Shown one piece after another: positions 1-13,800 of a DNA stretch of 64,000 nucleotides (its first letter is position 1; every line of letters starts with the position of its first letter). The stretch spans positions 372,001-436,000 of the forward strand of contig JH720351.1 in the NCBI GenBank assembly GCA_000231825.2, given 5' to 3'. A model generated the notes under the pieces. The model searched no databases. It had not been told where the DNA came from and saw only the letters and a list, made by a program, of their open reading frames with translations. The DNA comes from Tetrahymena elliotti 4EA. Lineage: Eukaryota; Ciliophora; Oligohymenophorea; Hymenostomatida; Tetrahymenidae. Position numbers and translations under genes: made by a program.

Positions 1-300
1 AATAGATATATTTAAAGAAATATTTTCAAGATATTCTCATTTTAAATAATAATAAATATAAGAAGATTATTCAAAAATTTGTAAATGTAATCTTAAAATT
101 ATAATTGAGTTTTTTACGTAAATTTAGTTTTCATTCTTTCTACTTATTTCTTATTCTTGTAAATTCGTTTTTGTTTCTACAAAAAACGATTTATGAATGA
201 AATTGTTAATTCTATTGAAAAAATATATATTAATTTACAAAGGTCTGAATAAATTACAAATATTTATAAATTAATAATTAGTATTAATAATAACACACAT
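1..300. other. Intergenic, AT-rich
   Basis: I see no supported coding region here. The stretch is very AT-rich and probably contains the promoter and 5' leader of the carboxypeptidase gene that starts at 301. I recognise no specific motif. Confidence 0.5.
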
Positions 301-1843
301 ATGCCTATGGTTAACAAATTTTTAATTGGAATTTTGGTTATCGCAGCGCTATTTTTATAAGTTGCATAGTGCTCAAAAATAAATTTTGACATCTACCATA
401 CTACAGATGTAAAAATATTTACATGACATCATATGAATAAAATAGATTCAATCTTGAATCTGAAATATTTCTATTGATTAAATTTCATATTTATGATGAT
501 TAATTACAATTATAATTGTTAAAATTAACAAGGAAATTAATGAAGTACTTAAAGAACTTTAAGATAATTGTGAAGGATACAGTTTAGTAAATTAATATAT
601 ACTTTTTCAAAACAAATATTTGATAAAATACCATTTTATTAGAATTTGGCTAATGATGATCCTGATATTTATGAAGTTAGTTTAAGCTCACTTGAAAGTG
701 ATAAACCACTTAAAGCTTTGTTAATATTTGGTGAGCATCCTAGAGAAATGATCTCACCAGAAACAGGTTTAAACTTACTTAAATCATTGTGTGGGTAAAG
801 TCAATTTGGTGAATATAGATTAACCCAAAAAATCAGAGATAATTATGATTTGAAGTTAGTCATAAATTCAAACCCTAATTCAAGAAGATTAGTAGAAGAT
901 GGTGATTTTTGTAAGAGAGAAAATCCGAATTTTGTTGATATTAATAGAAACTGGGGAAGTCACTGGGAACATGTATGATGATAAATAGTTATTTAATATC
1001 AAATATTTTAATAATTCAAATTAAATTATAGGTTAATGATGAAGAAAGATAAGTTAATTCAGGTGAGTCACCATTCAGTGAAAGAGAAACACAAGTCTTA
1101 AAAAGAATAGCCACTGATTTCTCTCCTAATGTTTTCATTTCAGTTCACTCTGGTACTTTAGGTCTGTACACTCCTTATGCTTATACCAATGAAAGAGGTA
1201 ATAAATTATAACTTAAAGTGATGTTTCTAAACATTTTTTTTAATTGGTGAAGCTGAAAGAAATGAAGAACATATGATGAATATAGTAACTGATATTTAAA
1301 ATAAATATTGTAAAAGCTGTACTGTTGGAGCTGCAGGAAAAGAAGTAGGTTATCTCTGTCCTGGAACTTGTTTAGACTATATTTATGAGGATCTTTAAGC
1401 AGACTATTCATTTGCTTTTGAAATTTTCTCAAACGAATAAGAAATTCATTTAGCTCTTGAGGGCAGTAGCTTTTTACAAAAGAATTCAAGGACTCAAAGA
1501 TTACGTCATACTTTTTTCAGAAGCGAGTAATTGCGTCCTTCATCTTGCTTTCTTTAATCAAGGTATCAATAGCAGATTAAAAATATTTTTTTCAACTAAT
1601 TTTTTCAAAAAGTTCTTAATCATCAAACACACAATTTGATACTGATTCAGATTTATTTTCAGACAACTACTCTTAATGTTTCTTATACTTCAACCCTGAA
1701 TCTCATCATGATTATGATTTTGTTGTAGATAATTGGACAAAAGTAAATAAAAAATTTAGAAAACTATTTAACAATCATAAAAAATTAATAATTAGGCTTT
1801 ATATGATACACTCAACCATATTACTGATAACAAAACTTTATGA
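301..1843 (+). CDS. Secreted zinc carboxypeptidase (peptidase family M14)
   Basis: This encodes a secreted or vacuolar metallo-carboxypeptidase that removes C-terminal residues from peptides. The N-terminus (MPMVNKFLIGILVIAALFL...) is a signal peptide. M14 active-site motifs occur in order: zinc ligands in GEHPREMISPE (HxxE, about residue 86), substrate-binding Asn/Arg in DINRNW, the third zinc ligand in ISVHSG, and the catalytic Glu in FAFEIF. Several Gln are encoded by TAA/TAG. Introns whose flanking frames join cleanly are 409-532, 587-642, 973-1031, 1198-1252 and 1743-1795; the last exon ends in TGA at 1841-1843. ATG 301 is chosen because it opens the signal peptide; ATG 307 is an alternative. 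Odd point: between about 1460 and 1630 the frame changes with no good intron, although conserved-looking sequence (CFLYFNPESHHDYDF) resumes downstream. Family assignment is firm; the exact C-terminal third is not. Confidence 0.85.
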
Positions 1844-2318
1844 AAATATTGTGTTTAAAAAAAGATTAATTTATATTTAGTAATTGTTTTTAATCTTCTA
1901 TCTTTTTTATTGTAAGCATTCTTAAACTGAATCCATTTTTTTAGTTAAAAACAAATAAAGAAATCTTCTATTATTTAGCTAGAGATATCTTATCAATTAA
2001 AAAACTAATGCTTAAATGATTTAAAAATTATATAATGTTAGTTGTTGTATAGTAATTTTTAATATCAATAAATTGTGTGAATAATTTTTACATAAATGAG
2101 TACATTATATTTATTTAGATTGTTTGAAGAAATATTTATAGATTTAAGTGTAATATTTAATAAGATGAATACTAAAATTTAATTAAATGGTTTTTGTATT
2201 AAATTAAAAAATAATACATTGATAAATCTTTTGGTATTATCAAATTTTGATATCATTTAAAAAACGTCAGAAAGAATTCTATATCAAAATTCATTATTTT
2301 TATATTTCATGTAAGCAG
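1844..2318. other. Intergenic spacer
   Basis: AT-rich spacer between the carboxypeptidase and the first RCC1-repeat gene. I see no convincing coding sequence. It should hold the terminator of the former and the promoter of the latter, but no specific motif is recognisable. Confidence 0.5.
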
Positions 2319-5300
2319 TTAATGAAAGGACAATTAGAAATTCTGAAGCATTTAAATATTTGTAGGAAGCATATGAAACTACACTTTAAATGAAGACAGA
2401 TTTGATTCATAGCAGAATTTCTGCAGGATTAAATCATGGGCTTGCAATAGGCTTTTAATATCATTGTAGGAATTTAAACATAATTCAATTACTTATTTCA
2501 TTTCTTTTTGATGATTTTTGGAGTTAAATAGGAGATAAATAAATAAGAATGAAAGTTTTATAATTTACTAAAATTAATTTATTTTAAATTTAGATGGAGC
2601 TCATTTTAACTAAGATCAAGAAGATTCATAATATTTATCACCAACTTTGTTAGGAGTAGGAAGCAATTAATATGGTTAATTAGGTTATGGATCTAATTAA
2701 AGCATGGAGGATGATGTAATTATTAGAAAAAGAAATCCTTTTAAAAGTATTTTTATCTAAAATATTAGGAAAGCTTTGAAAAGATATTCTTGATTCATAA
2801 CTATGAAGAGTATTATCCTATTTAAGTTTCTTGTGGATATAGTTTTTCTTTGATTTTAGCAATTGAAGGCAAACATCTACAATTTTTCGAAAAAGAGATT
2901 TAAGAAATGAAGCAGGCCTAAGATAAATCAGAGTTTTAGAGTATTAAATAAGAAAAATTAAAGGCATTATTAAGCAAGACATAATTATTTTTTGCTGGCA
3001 AGCTGGGTATACACTAAGAAGATAATGATGGTGCAAACAAAAGTGAAAAAAAAAGGAATTTTTTGAGGCACAATACAAGGTTAAAAACGAAAGTGATAGA
3101 TTCTGCAAATATAAAAATAGATTTAAATTTTAAAAACCCTACTGTTTTGGAATCTAACTAATACTCAGAAAATGATGCTTTACTTACAAATGTTTAAAAA
3201 ATTGATATAACAGATTATATGTCTGATGAAGAAAGTGATTTTAGAGGTGATACTAATAGAGAACAAGTAATTAAAAAGGAATATGTAAATAAATAATTTT
3301 TAATAATACAATCTCTATTATTAATTATATTATAATAAAAGGATAATTATAAATACACTATCAGTGACGTTGTTATTTTACCTAAAGAGTTAGATTTAAA
3401 AGAATCATTTGTTGTTTAGGTTAGTTGTGGTCTTAATTTTTGTATGATTCTAACTTATGATTTCAAAGTCTTTGCATGGGGAGATAATTCATATGGAAAT
3501 ATTGGTACAGGCGATTTAGATTATCATCATACTCCATCTTTAATTTAATTTGAGGATAAGAAAGGGGATGATTCTAAAATTTAATATATTTCTTGTGGTT
3601 CTAATCACTGTGCTGCTGTCTCAATCTCAGGAAAACTATATACATGGGGTCAAGGTAAATAAATATTTTTTTTACATAATTTGAAAACTTATTTAATATA
3701 TCATTGGAAGGTATATAAGGCTAACTTGGCCACTAAAATGAGATGAATTAAAGTATACCTGTCATGGTAAAAAATGAATTATAAGAAAAGAAAGTTGTTT
3801 TAGTTTCATGTGGTGGAGCTCACACCATTTGTTTAACTAACGAAGGATATGCATATTCATTTGGTAAATAAAATTTCTTTTATTTTCCTAAAATAATTCA
3901 TTCAAAAAAGGAAAAAATAAATAGAAAAGATAAAAGTTTGTATGGAAATATAAATACTATTTCTAAAATATTAATTTAAATAAAATTATATTTTATTAAA
4001 TTTAATCTTTTTTATTGTGGATAGGAAGTAATAAAAATGGTCAACTTGGGTTGGGTGATTAAGATATTAGAAGTGTACCAGTAAAAATATAAAAACTGTA
4101 GAATTATTTCATAGTAAATGTTGTGTGCGGTATGAACAACACTTTTCTTTTTACTTAGGTAGGTAAGATATTTGCTTGTGGAAGTAACTAGCATAACAAG
4201 CTAGGCGTTAATTAACTTTATTAAAACAGAGATAATTTTTTATTTCCTATCGATTTAGATACTAACTACTTGAAAGGCATTGATAAACCTAAACTAAAAG
4301 ATGTTTATATATACTAAATAGCTGCATCTCCTCATTTTACTTATGCTTTAAGCAACAAAGGTTTATTAACTACATGGGGTTTACAAGTGTCAAATTGTCT
4401 TGGAAGAAAAATAGAAAATTTTATTTCCGATAAATCAGATAAAATAGAAAATATGAAAAAGAGTAATTATACAAATATGCTTATACCTGCCACTACAGTC
4501 TTCAGAAATAGGCAAGGATTTAATATGTTTGATCAGAAATTTTATTATCCCATACAAAATTAAACTATTTTTAGAGCTAGTGAGAAGGATTTTATTTCAA
4601 ACGATATTATAGATATTGAGTTGGGAGTCTTTCATACTATGGCTTTAACAAATGCTGGAGAAATTTACATATGGGGAAGTAATCAAATGTGCTAGCATGG
4701 GTGTGTTAGTAATATAATTAGGTCGGAATATGAAGATGCTAATGATAAAAAGATCAATATAATTCAAAATGATATATCAAGAGAAACTCTTCCTTCAGTT
4801 GTGTCTTTTTTCAACATCAAGGAAAATAGACGTATTACATTCATAGCTGCAGGATATGAATATTGTATGGCTATAGAAAATAAGCGTTTAGTCTATGCAT
4901 GGGGACGCAATACAGATGGCTAGTTAGGAATAGGAAAAACTTAGTATTTTGTAGATTCTCCATAAATGGTGTAAGGTTTAGAAGGTAATTTAATGAAATA
5001 AATTGCTTGTGGTGAAAATCATACTTTGTTTTTAACTGATACTGGGTAAGTGTATTCTTGTGGATCAAGTAAAGATGGAAAACTAGGATTAGGTAACAGG
5101 ACAAATACTCAACTATAACCCTAACTTATTAATAATTTATCTAGAGTTGAGTAAATTGCTTGTGGCCAATCTCACTCTATGGCATTAGCATAAGATGATT
5201 TTTTCAAAGATGATGATGATGACCATTCAAGATTACAAAATAGTAAATTGGTAAAATATTATTTTATATATATATTTTTTTTAAATACAATTCTTATTAA

Positions 5301-8300
5301 AAAGGTTATTTATTCATGGGGAAATGCTTGGGAAAGTAAGCTTGGGCATGGAGATAGAGAAAATTTATATGAACCAACAAAAATTTAGTCTAACTATATA
5401 TTTAAATATATATCTGCAGGGTCTCATCATAGCGCTGCACTAACAATAGATGATAATCTCGTCGTGTGGGGGCCATATAAATATTTTGGTTTTACTAAAC
5501 CAGATGAGAATATAAAAGGGAAAAAAAATGTATCTACTCAACATGAGTATCATGAATTCCTTAAACCTACTCTGCATCCAAAAATAACTGAAAAGGTTAG
5601 GCATGTGTGCTTAGGAGATAAAACTACTTTTATAGTAGCTAAAAAAGATAATAAAATTTACTAGTTTGGTGTATTTGAAACTGATTATAAAGAATTATTA
5701 AGATAAAATAAAAATAATAATGAGCATGTCCTAGAAAAAATATTACCTTTTAAAGGAGGTATTGGAGACCAAGAATATTATGAAGTACCTGTTAATGAAA
5801 TTAAAAAAATTGCTGTCTCTAAAGATCATGTAGCAGTAATTGGCAAGAACTAAGTTTACACTTGGGGTCATGATAACCTAACAGGAAGATTAGGACATGG
5901 ATATATGTTTAAGGATTCGTAAAATTAAATATTTTGTTTAAATTAAATTATTTTTGATTTATTTTTAACAGGAACAAAAATAAAATTGAAAATGTTTAAA
6001 ATGAAGAACAAGCTGAAGCAGATCAACGCCAAAAACCTCAACATGACTTAACTAAAAAATTAGAAAAACCAGAATATTGTAACTACATCAATAAGTATCT
6101 TTAAGAACAGCTTAAAATTTTTCAGTAATTCATTTGTTCAATTTATATTTATAATGAGATAATCAAAAATTAATTATTTAACAGTAAAAAGTAGCATCAA
6201 GGAAGAGAGGAGGATGAAAGTTAGTCAAGTGATTATGATTCTTAGCAAAGTGGAGACGAAGAAAAATCTGTTGAAGATTTAGATGTTTAAAGGAAAAATA
6301 TGTAAAAAAATTAAAATCTGACCTATATCTCTACTAAATAAGGAACTAAAATTGATACTTTAGGTACAATAGGTACTATGGGTACTATAGGGACCATGAA
6401 AACATTAACTATGCTTAGCTCGGCAGCCAAAAATGATAATAGATAATTCACTTAAACATTTAACAGATCAAATTCTATTAGATCAAACGCCAATAAAAAT
6501 AAGAAAAGTAATTTTAAACAAATATTTGATTATCTTGAATATAAATTATATTAAAAAATTAACTTAAATAAAATAAGTTACCTTATTTATTTTAAATCTA
6601 AATATCTACTTCGTTTTTATTTTGGTGAAATATTTATTTCATATTGATATTTAAAATAAAATATCTATCCAAATTAAGTTAAATTACTAGTTAGCTTAAA
6701 AAATTTGGATTTGTTTATTTAAATCACAGTATTATAATATTAACATTTTAAAAATAATTAAATATAAAATAGATTTGACTATGATTTAAATTTAGAATGC
6801 AGCAGCTGTTTAAATTAATAATAAACATAGAAATTAATTAATTTATGAGTCCTATTTCAATAATCCTTTTAATACAAAATCTACCTACGAAAAATTAACT
6901 GCAAATGATAAACCAGATCTTTACTAACTTTTATCAGAATAATATGGGCTGCTCAATGAAGAACGTATACTTTATGTTTACGATTAAATTTCTGTTCTTT
7001 CAGGAGAAATTTTTTTGAAATATCAAATGTGCTAGCAACATTTAAATTATAATAAAATTTTTAAGAAAGCTACTCAATCTTAGATTTTAAAAAGAGTTTC
7101 AAATAAACCTTTCCTTATCTATTATAAAGAAAATACAAATAGTGGCTAATTATTGAAATAGGAAATACATTAACCCTTTGAGTCTAATAAATTTTTGTAA
7201 ATTAAAATTTTAATTTTAATAAATTCTTTAATTTATTTTATTTATAAAAAGTTACAAAAAATTGTTTACAATGATGCAAATTCATCCTTGTTATTTGATC
7301 AAAATATATGAGAAAAAAATGGATAAAGATTAGTTTATTTAATTAGTTAAAGAGACTTTTGGAGAGTTAGAAAATAGTATAAGGAAGTAGAGGTTGTATA
7401 CTGAGTTGTGTAAAAAAATATTGTTAATAGATTTGAAAGAAAATAATAGTATTAAAGATTCACGTAAACCTCTTACTTTAAACACTGATAAAAATACATC
7501 TTTCAGTTATGTCTTTGTTAAATTATTTATTCACTTTTATGAGAGTATGACTGATTTAATTAATCTCAACAGAAGATTTAGATTAAAAGTTGCTAAGACT
7601 TTAGATGATTTGATTCAATCGAACCCATCTAAATATTAAGTATAACAAGATATTTTTGTTTTAGATAGGAAACATATTGCTGAAAGTAGAGAACTCTAAT
7701 CTGATGAGCAAATTAAAGAATAATTAGATAGAAATTAAATATCTGTTAAAGAATATCTACAAATTTTCTTTAAAGACACTGAATATCTGTAAAGTGTCAC
7801 ATCAAGTGGTACTCAAAAAGTAATCATGTGTGAAAAGTTAAGAGAATTAATAGGATTTGCTATAGAATAATTCCAATAAAAGAGACCTTTTGAAATAATA
7901 GAAAATATTTAATATTGCATCTTAGGTAAAATTAGATTCTAAAAATTTATTTTAAAAATGTATTATTTATTAAGGAATCATATTTTAGAGTATGCTAAAT
8001 AGTTGTTCAGTTTTGACTACTCATAAGTAATTTAATTTTTTTTATGTAAAATGCTTAAAAAATATTGAATTAGGTATGGAAGTAATTTTGAATGGATTAT
8101 TAAGGCAATAAAAATGTACATATATCTTGATGAAAATGGTAATTTAAATAATTTGATAGTTGAAAATTAAACAAATAATTATATTTATTAAAAGACAAAA
8201 AGAGCTAAGATATAAATATCTTTATTGAATATATCAAGCAATAAGATGAAGAAAGAAGTAAGTTATACAAAAAATTAGTTGGAAAGTCTTTGTCGAAAAA

Positions 8301-10249
8301 ATCAATTGCATATTATGAATATATTTAAGATATCTATAGTCATTCAATAGAAGTAAAGCATTTAAAATCTAACTAAATTCATTTGTAATAATTTTATCTA
8401 AAAGAAATAAGATGATTATGCCTTGGTATCACTTCGTACTTTAGAAAAATTCACAAAGTTTGTATCAAACACAAATATTCGTTTCAACCCAAAAGAAGAA
8501 GAAGATTTCTTTTTCAAAGTAAATTTATTTTAAAAAAATATTTGAATCATGATTAAAAATTTAATTCAAATTATTTTTAAAAGTGCTGTAAAAGTCTGAA
8601 ACAATCGTTCCCAAATTATGATAGTACAAGTGTAGAGAAGGATAAAGAGCATTTAAAAATAAAAGTCAAATTAGAAACTAGATAGTTATTTTACTCAACA
8701 AATTAATATCTTAAATAATGTAAAGATTGTGAAACAATTTTGCAAAGAGATTTCCTTAGAAGTGTAGATAAGGATGTTAAGGAATAATTTTAAATGTTTA
8801 ATCCTTCAAGCTTAGAATCTTGTTTTATTAAAATGGTATAAATTATAAGTAAGTAAAACTATGATGAAATGCTTGCTGGAAAGTAGTAAATTTAGCATCT
8901 GTGCAGTAAATTTATTTCAAAAATTACTATCAAGTTAACTAAAGAGAACAAAAACTTGCCTTAAAGTATTCAAACAGTTAAAAATTTCAGCAAAGCATTT
9001 GAAAATGCCTATGAGTTAGAATATTCTAATTAGAGTGTAAAAATTTTTTAAAATAATTAATAATTGATTGATTTTATTTTATTTTTAAAAGTAATCTGAA
9101 AAATTAATCATTCCATCAGATTTAAGCAAGCATGTCCTTAAAAGCTTAATTAAAAGAATTGACTATTAAATTAACTAAGTTGTTAAGTATTACAATAAAA
9201 TGGAAACTCTTTACAAAATCTATTTCAGTATCAAATCAATTCTTGATAAATTCATTACAAGTATTGATATATCGAAGTCCCAGTAATTCAAAATACTTAC
9301 AAACTGTTATTATGGTTTAGCAAATAGAGTAATTCATTATTTTTACTAGTTATAAATCCTATTTATTTCTTTTCAAATATTAAAAAGGATTTGGAAAAGG
9401 TTATTGAAAGAGATCCTGTCGCAGTTACAAGCAAAATTACTGGCTCAATACACGGAATGAATCTTAGTACTTTCCTCTATGAAAATATTGATGTGTTCTC
9501 AAATAAAAAGCTAAGTAACATCAAAGAAGATTGTAAATTTTTAAATTAATTAAAATAAAATAAAATTTAGAAAATAAATTTAAAAAAATTAGACCAAAAA
9601 AATAAAATTAAAGACCATTTTATAGATCTAAATATGTTTGGTGAGTACTCTTATTTTTAACTTAAGAAAAAAGAAGTTATAACATCAGTAGATGATGAAG
9701 TTGTGGAAATTTTATAATCCTATTTGCCAAAAAAAAATACTTATAAAAAGTAAACTATATCATTTTCTTATTTTTTAAATACTGATTTAACTTAAAATGC
9801 AAAAGGGATTTGGAAAAAAAGAAAGTCAAAGCGGACATTGAAAAGTGTTTATTTTATATTTTCAATGATTATGGCAATAAACATGTGAGTGTAGATGTAG
9901 TTTATAAAGGTAGAGAAATTAGTATTTTCACAATTCTATGTGGATTAAAAGGAAGTAAAGAACTTAGAATTGATCACTTTAGAATTGAAAAAGACACTAT
10001 CCTTATGCTTAGAAAATAACGTATGAGAGAAGATATTAAATAAAAAACGTAAGTCTTTATATTAATTTATTAAAAATTTTTTATAAATATATTTCAAAGC
10101 TTTTTATAATTAATATATTTTTTAATTAAAGAATCTAATATGGCTTCACTAAATTTAATAAGAAAGGGCTGCTACTATTACTAGAAAATATGGAAAATCA
10201 TTACAGTGTTTATGAATATATCTACTCCAGTAATAATTGCACTATGTGA
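2319..10249 (+). CDS. Giant RCC1-repeat protein with C-terminal IQGAP/Ras-GAP-like region (copy A)
   Basis: RCC1 repeats form a seven-bladed propeller used as a GTPase exchange factor or interaction scaffold. From ATG 2319 (MQAVNERTIRNSEAF) many RCC1 units run to about 5918, for example VFAWGDNSYGNIGTGD, CGGAHTICLTNEGYAYSFG and YAWGRNTDGQLGIGKT, with TAA/TAG as Gln. Introns that join in frame: 2466-2593, 2716-2768, 3285-3341, 3655-3710, 3864-4024, 5251-5304, 5919-5971, 6125-6184, 6508-6772, 7197-7251. A disordered Q/S/K-rich linker follows. The C-terminal part (from IHPCYLIKIYEKKMDKDQF, about 7272) is helical; by pattern it resembles IQGAP-type Ras-GAP regions, and its end (FNKKGLLLLLENMENH) resembles the RasGAP_C domain. 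I see no certain arginine finger, so GAP activity is only a possibility. The protein is roughly 2,100 aa. It is paralogous along its whole length to the next gene. RCC1 is certain; the GAP assignment is inference. Confidence 0.8.
6357..6398 (+). repeat. In-frame GT-rich tripeptide repeat in the linker of RCC1 copy A
   Basis: Fourteen codons read TLGTIGTMGTIGTM, a degenerate three-residue repeat (Gly-Thr-Ile/Met), followed directly by KTLTM. It lies in the disordered linker between the RCC1 region and the GAP-like region. I could not find the same run in the tandem paralogue. Its role is unknown. Confidence 0.7.
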
Positions 10250-10885
10250 ATACAAAAAAACACATTATAAATTACTTTAATTTTTCTAAGAAATTGTATC
10301 TTGTTATTTATTTATATTAAACCTTATTAGTATTATTCTCATTCTTTTTTTAAACAAATGCATCCTATTCTATCACTCTCTAAAAATTTATTTTTCTATA
10401 CTTACTTCACAAATTTTTAAAAGAATAAACCTGTTAAAATTATTTAAAATGTAAGGAGTATCATTGTAATACATTTATATTTTTTTAATTTGGTTTTACA
10501 ATTTGAAATTGATTTATGTCTAAATGAAAGTAAATAAGCTTATTTTGCAAATATTAATTTTGAAAATTTATTTATCAAATATTTATTTTCAAAATTGTCT
10601 TCCAAATGTGATTTTTAAAATTTTTGATGAAACTTATTTTAGGATAAATTTTGGCTGAAATATTATTTTAAATTGTGACTTCTAAATTATATCAAACTAT
10701 AATTTTAAGCAAAACGCAAAAAGTTTCTGTTCAATAATTTTTAAGTATGAACACCAATAAATAATTTATTTGTGTATTTGTTAACAACTATAATAAACAC
10801 TCAAAATTTTGTATTAATTTCTATTAAAATTTGAAATGATTTAAGATTCAAAGATTTGTTTATTAATTGAATTCATTAAATTAAA
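10250..10885. other. Intergenic spacer between the two RCC1 paralogues
   Basis: AT-rich, with no supported gene. Several TGA-free runs exist in all frames but encode only low-complexity hydrophobic sequence, as expected by chance at this base composition. Confidence 0.5.
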
Positions 10886-13800
10886 ATGTAAGCAAAGCTA
10901 AGTGAGAATCAAGTGCGTTCCAGTGGATCTTATAAGGTTATTGATAAGCTTTTCAATAACCCAAATCCAACTTTAATGCCTGATATTTTTCACAAAAGAA
11001 TTGCAAGTGGTCTTAAACATAATTTAGCCATTTTTTACAATAAGAGTATATAAAATTCTAAATTTTTAGTTCATCATTTATATATAATATAGTTGATTTC
11101 ATCTTTAAATTAATCTTAAGCAAATAAAAAATAGATAATTAAGATTAAATATAACCTTGTCTATGTGGTTGGGGAGATAATTCATAATACTAATTAGGAA
11201 TAGATTTGACAGCAAGCTAGCAAAGCTCAATTGTAAATATACATTTTTTTATTATGTTAAATTTTAAGCCAGCTTTTTGATATAATGTGGGATAGATAAT
11301 ATTTAAAATTATTGATTTTAGCATATTAGAAATAAAATTTTGTTACAATCAAATAAAAAAAATGAATTATTTTTTAACTAATAAATATAACTTCTATTTA
11401 ATTAGGATAATCCTAGGCCTATTTACTTGGAGTATAAAAATAACTAGTATTTCCCTTTAGCTGTAAGCTGTGGATTAAATCATTCTCTAATTTTAGCAGT
11501 GAGAAGTGCAATTGTAGAAGAGTATCAAAAAATTTTAAATGACATAGAAATACAAAACAAAATGGGACACAATTAATAAGAATTAATAGATTAGCTTAAA
11601 AGTGATTTTATGGATAATATAAAAATATTTTCAACTGGTAGAATAGAGTATTCAGATATGTAAAACTATGATGCTTTTGTGATGGAAGAAATGAGACAGT
11701 AGAAATAATAAGATTAAATTGAGAATTTCAAAAATGGAATGAGCATTCAAGTTAAAAACCCAGATAACAATTATCCTTTAAGTTATTTTAACTCTCCTAT
11801 TGAAAGTGCAACTCATTTACCTTTACTAGCAGATTAAAATAATGATTAAAAAAAATTTGTGCACTAATAAACATCACATTTTGGATAACCTTAAAACTAA
11901 GATTAAAATTTCTTAAATACTAAAATGAAAACAATAAAAAGAGCTGTGAGCTAGGAAGAAGATTCATTTTTCTTAAATACTCCTTAAAATATAGATAATT
12001 CAAGAGATTTATTTGAAATAAATATTGAATCAGTAATTTATTAAAAATTCATTATTGAATTTAAAATATTTAAATATTTTTTTATTAGAATAAAAAAGTT
12101 GATTATCAGTTTATTCTAGATGAAATTGTAGAAATTAATACATTTAAAGATTTTAAATTCAATACTGTTGCACAAATTGCATGTGGGTGGTCTTTCTGTA
12201 TGATTATGACTCGTGATAATTAATTATTTACATGGGGAGATAATAGATGTGGAAATTTAGGTTTAGGAGATAACAGATAAAGGCTAAAACCCTCCCTTGT
12301 CTTGTTGGAATATGGAAAACCTTTTTTAGTAAGATATATTGATTGTTAAGCATCTCACTCAGCAGCTATTTAATTAGATGGAAAATTATTTACTTGGGGG
12401 TAAGGTAAAAAATATTTTTCACTTCAATTTTATCTAAAAGAATATTTCAATTTTTAAGGTGTTTTACTTTAACTAAAGGTGCAAACGGATAGCTTGGAAA
12501 TAACTCTTTATCTAATTAACTTTTACCTTAAAAGGTATGTGGGCTGCTTGAAGATAAAAATATAACTTAAGTATCATGTGGAGTATTTCATATGGCATGT
12601 ATAACAAATGATGGATTTTGTTACAGCTGGGGTATTACTCAAATTTATTAAAAATTAAAATACTTCAAGCAAAAAAATTAATTTTTTTAGGTTCAAATGC
12701 AAATGGATAACTTGGATAGGATAAAGATCTGGTTTAATTAGATTTTCCATGTGTTATAGATACACTGTAGAGCTATTTTATAGTTCAAGTAACTTGTGGG
12801 TACAACAACACATTTTTTTTTACATAGAATGGAAGATTGTATGGATGTGGGAGCAATCAACATAATAAAATAGGATTAGATTATTCTAATTACCGTAAAT
12901 ACGATAAAAATATTTATTATCCTGTTGAGTTGAATAATTCATTTTTAAAGGGTGTATCTTATTCTAAAATAAATGATTTATACATTTACCAAGTTTAATC
13001 ATCCTTTCATAGCTCTTTTGCCCTCTCAAATAAAGGGTTTTTGACAAGCTGGGGATTAAATATACAAGGCTCACTTGGAAGAAAAGTATCCACATTTTAA
13101 TCGGAAGAAATGTGTAATCTTGATATTGATTATGATGATAAAATTGAAGGTTATATTACGCAGAGATATGAAAATTAATTTATACCTAATAGAGTTTAAA
13201 TGGATTATTTAGGATTTAATTAGTAAATATTTGTTCCTATCATGGATCAATCTCTGTATAAAGCTAAAAAGTAGGATTTTATATCAAGTGAATTTATTGA
13301 TATTTCATTGGGTTCTTTCCATTCAATGGCTTTAACAAATGCTGGAGAAGTTTACATTTGGGGAAGCAACTCAGCTAGTTAGCATGGCCTTGATGAATTA
13401 TAGATAGAGCAGGCTTATGCGGATTAATCAATCAGCAAAATAAAGCTAAATACTTAAACTCTAATCAATTCTACTCTACCTAGCTTGTTAAGTTTTTTTG
13501 ATATCAAGGAAAATAGAAGAGTTTCTTTTATTGCATGTGGAGCAGAGTATTGTATGGCAATTGAAAATAGAAGAAAAATATATGGATGGGGTAAAAATGA
13601 TCAAGGATAGCTTGGTATTGGAGCTATTTCTTCAATTGTAAGCAAGCCAACCGAAGTATAAGGATTAGATGGTTTGTTAATGAAATCAGTAGCTTGCGGA
13701 TAAACACACACTTTATTTCTTTGTGAGGAAGGTTTCGTGTACTCATGTGGTTCTCCTGTAGATGGAAAACTTGGATTAGGATAAAGAGATGCAATTTAGC

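Noticed and set aside
1181..1489. Minus-strand 102-codon standard-code ORF
   Set aside because: Antisense to the carboxypeptidase exons, where conserved active-site motifs lie on the plus strand.
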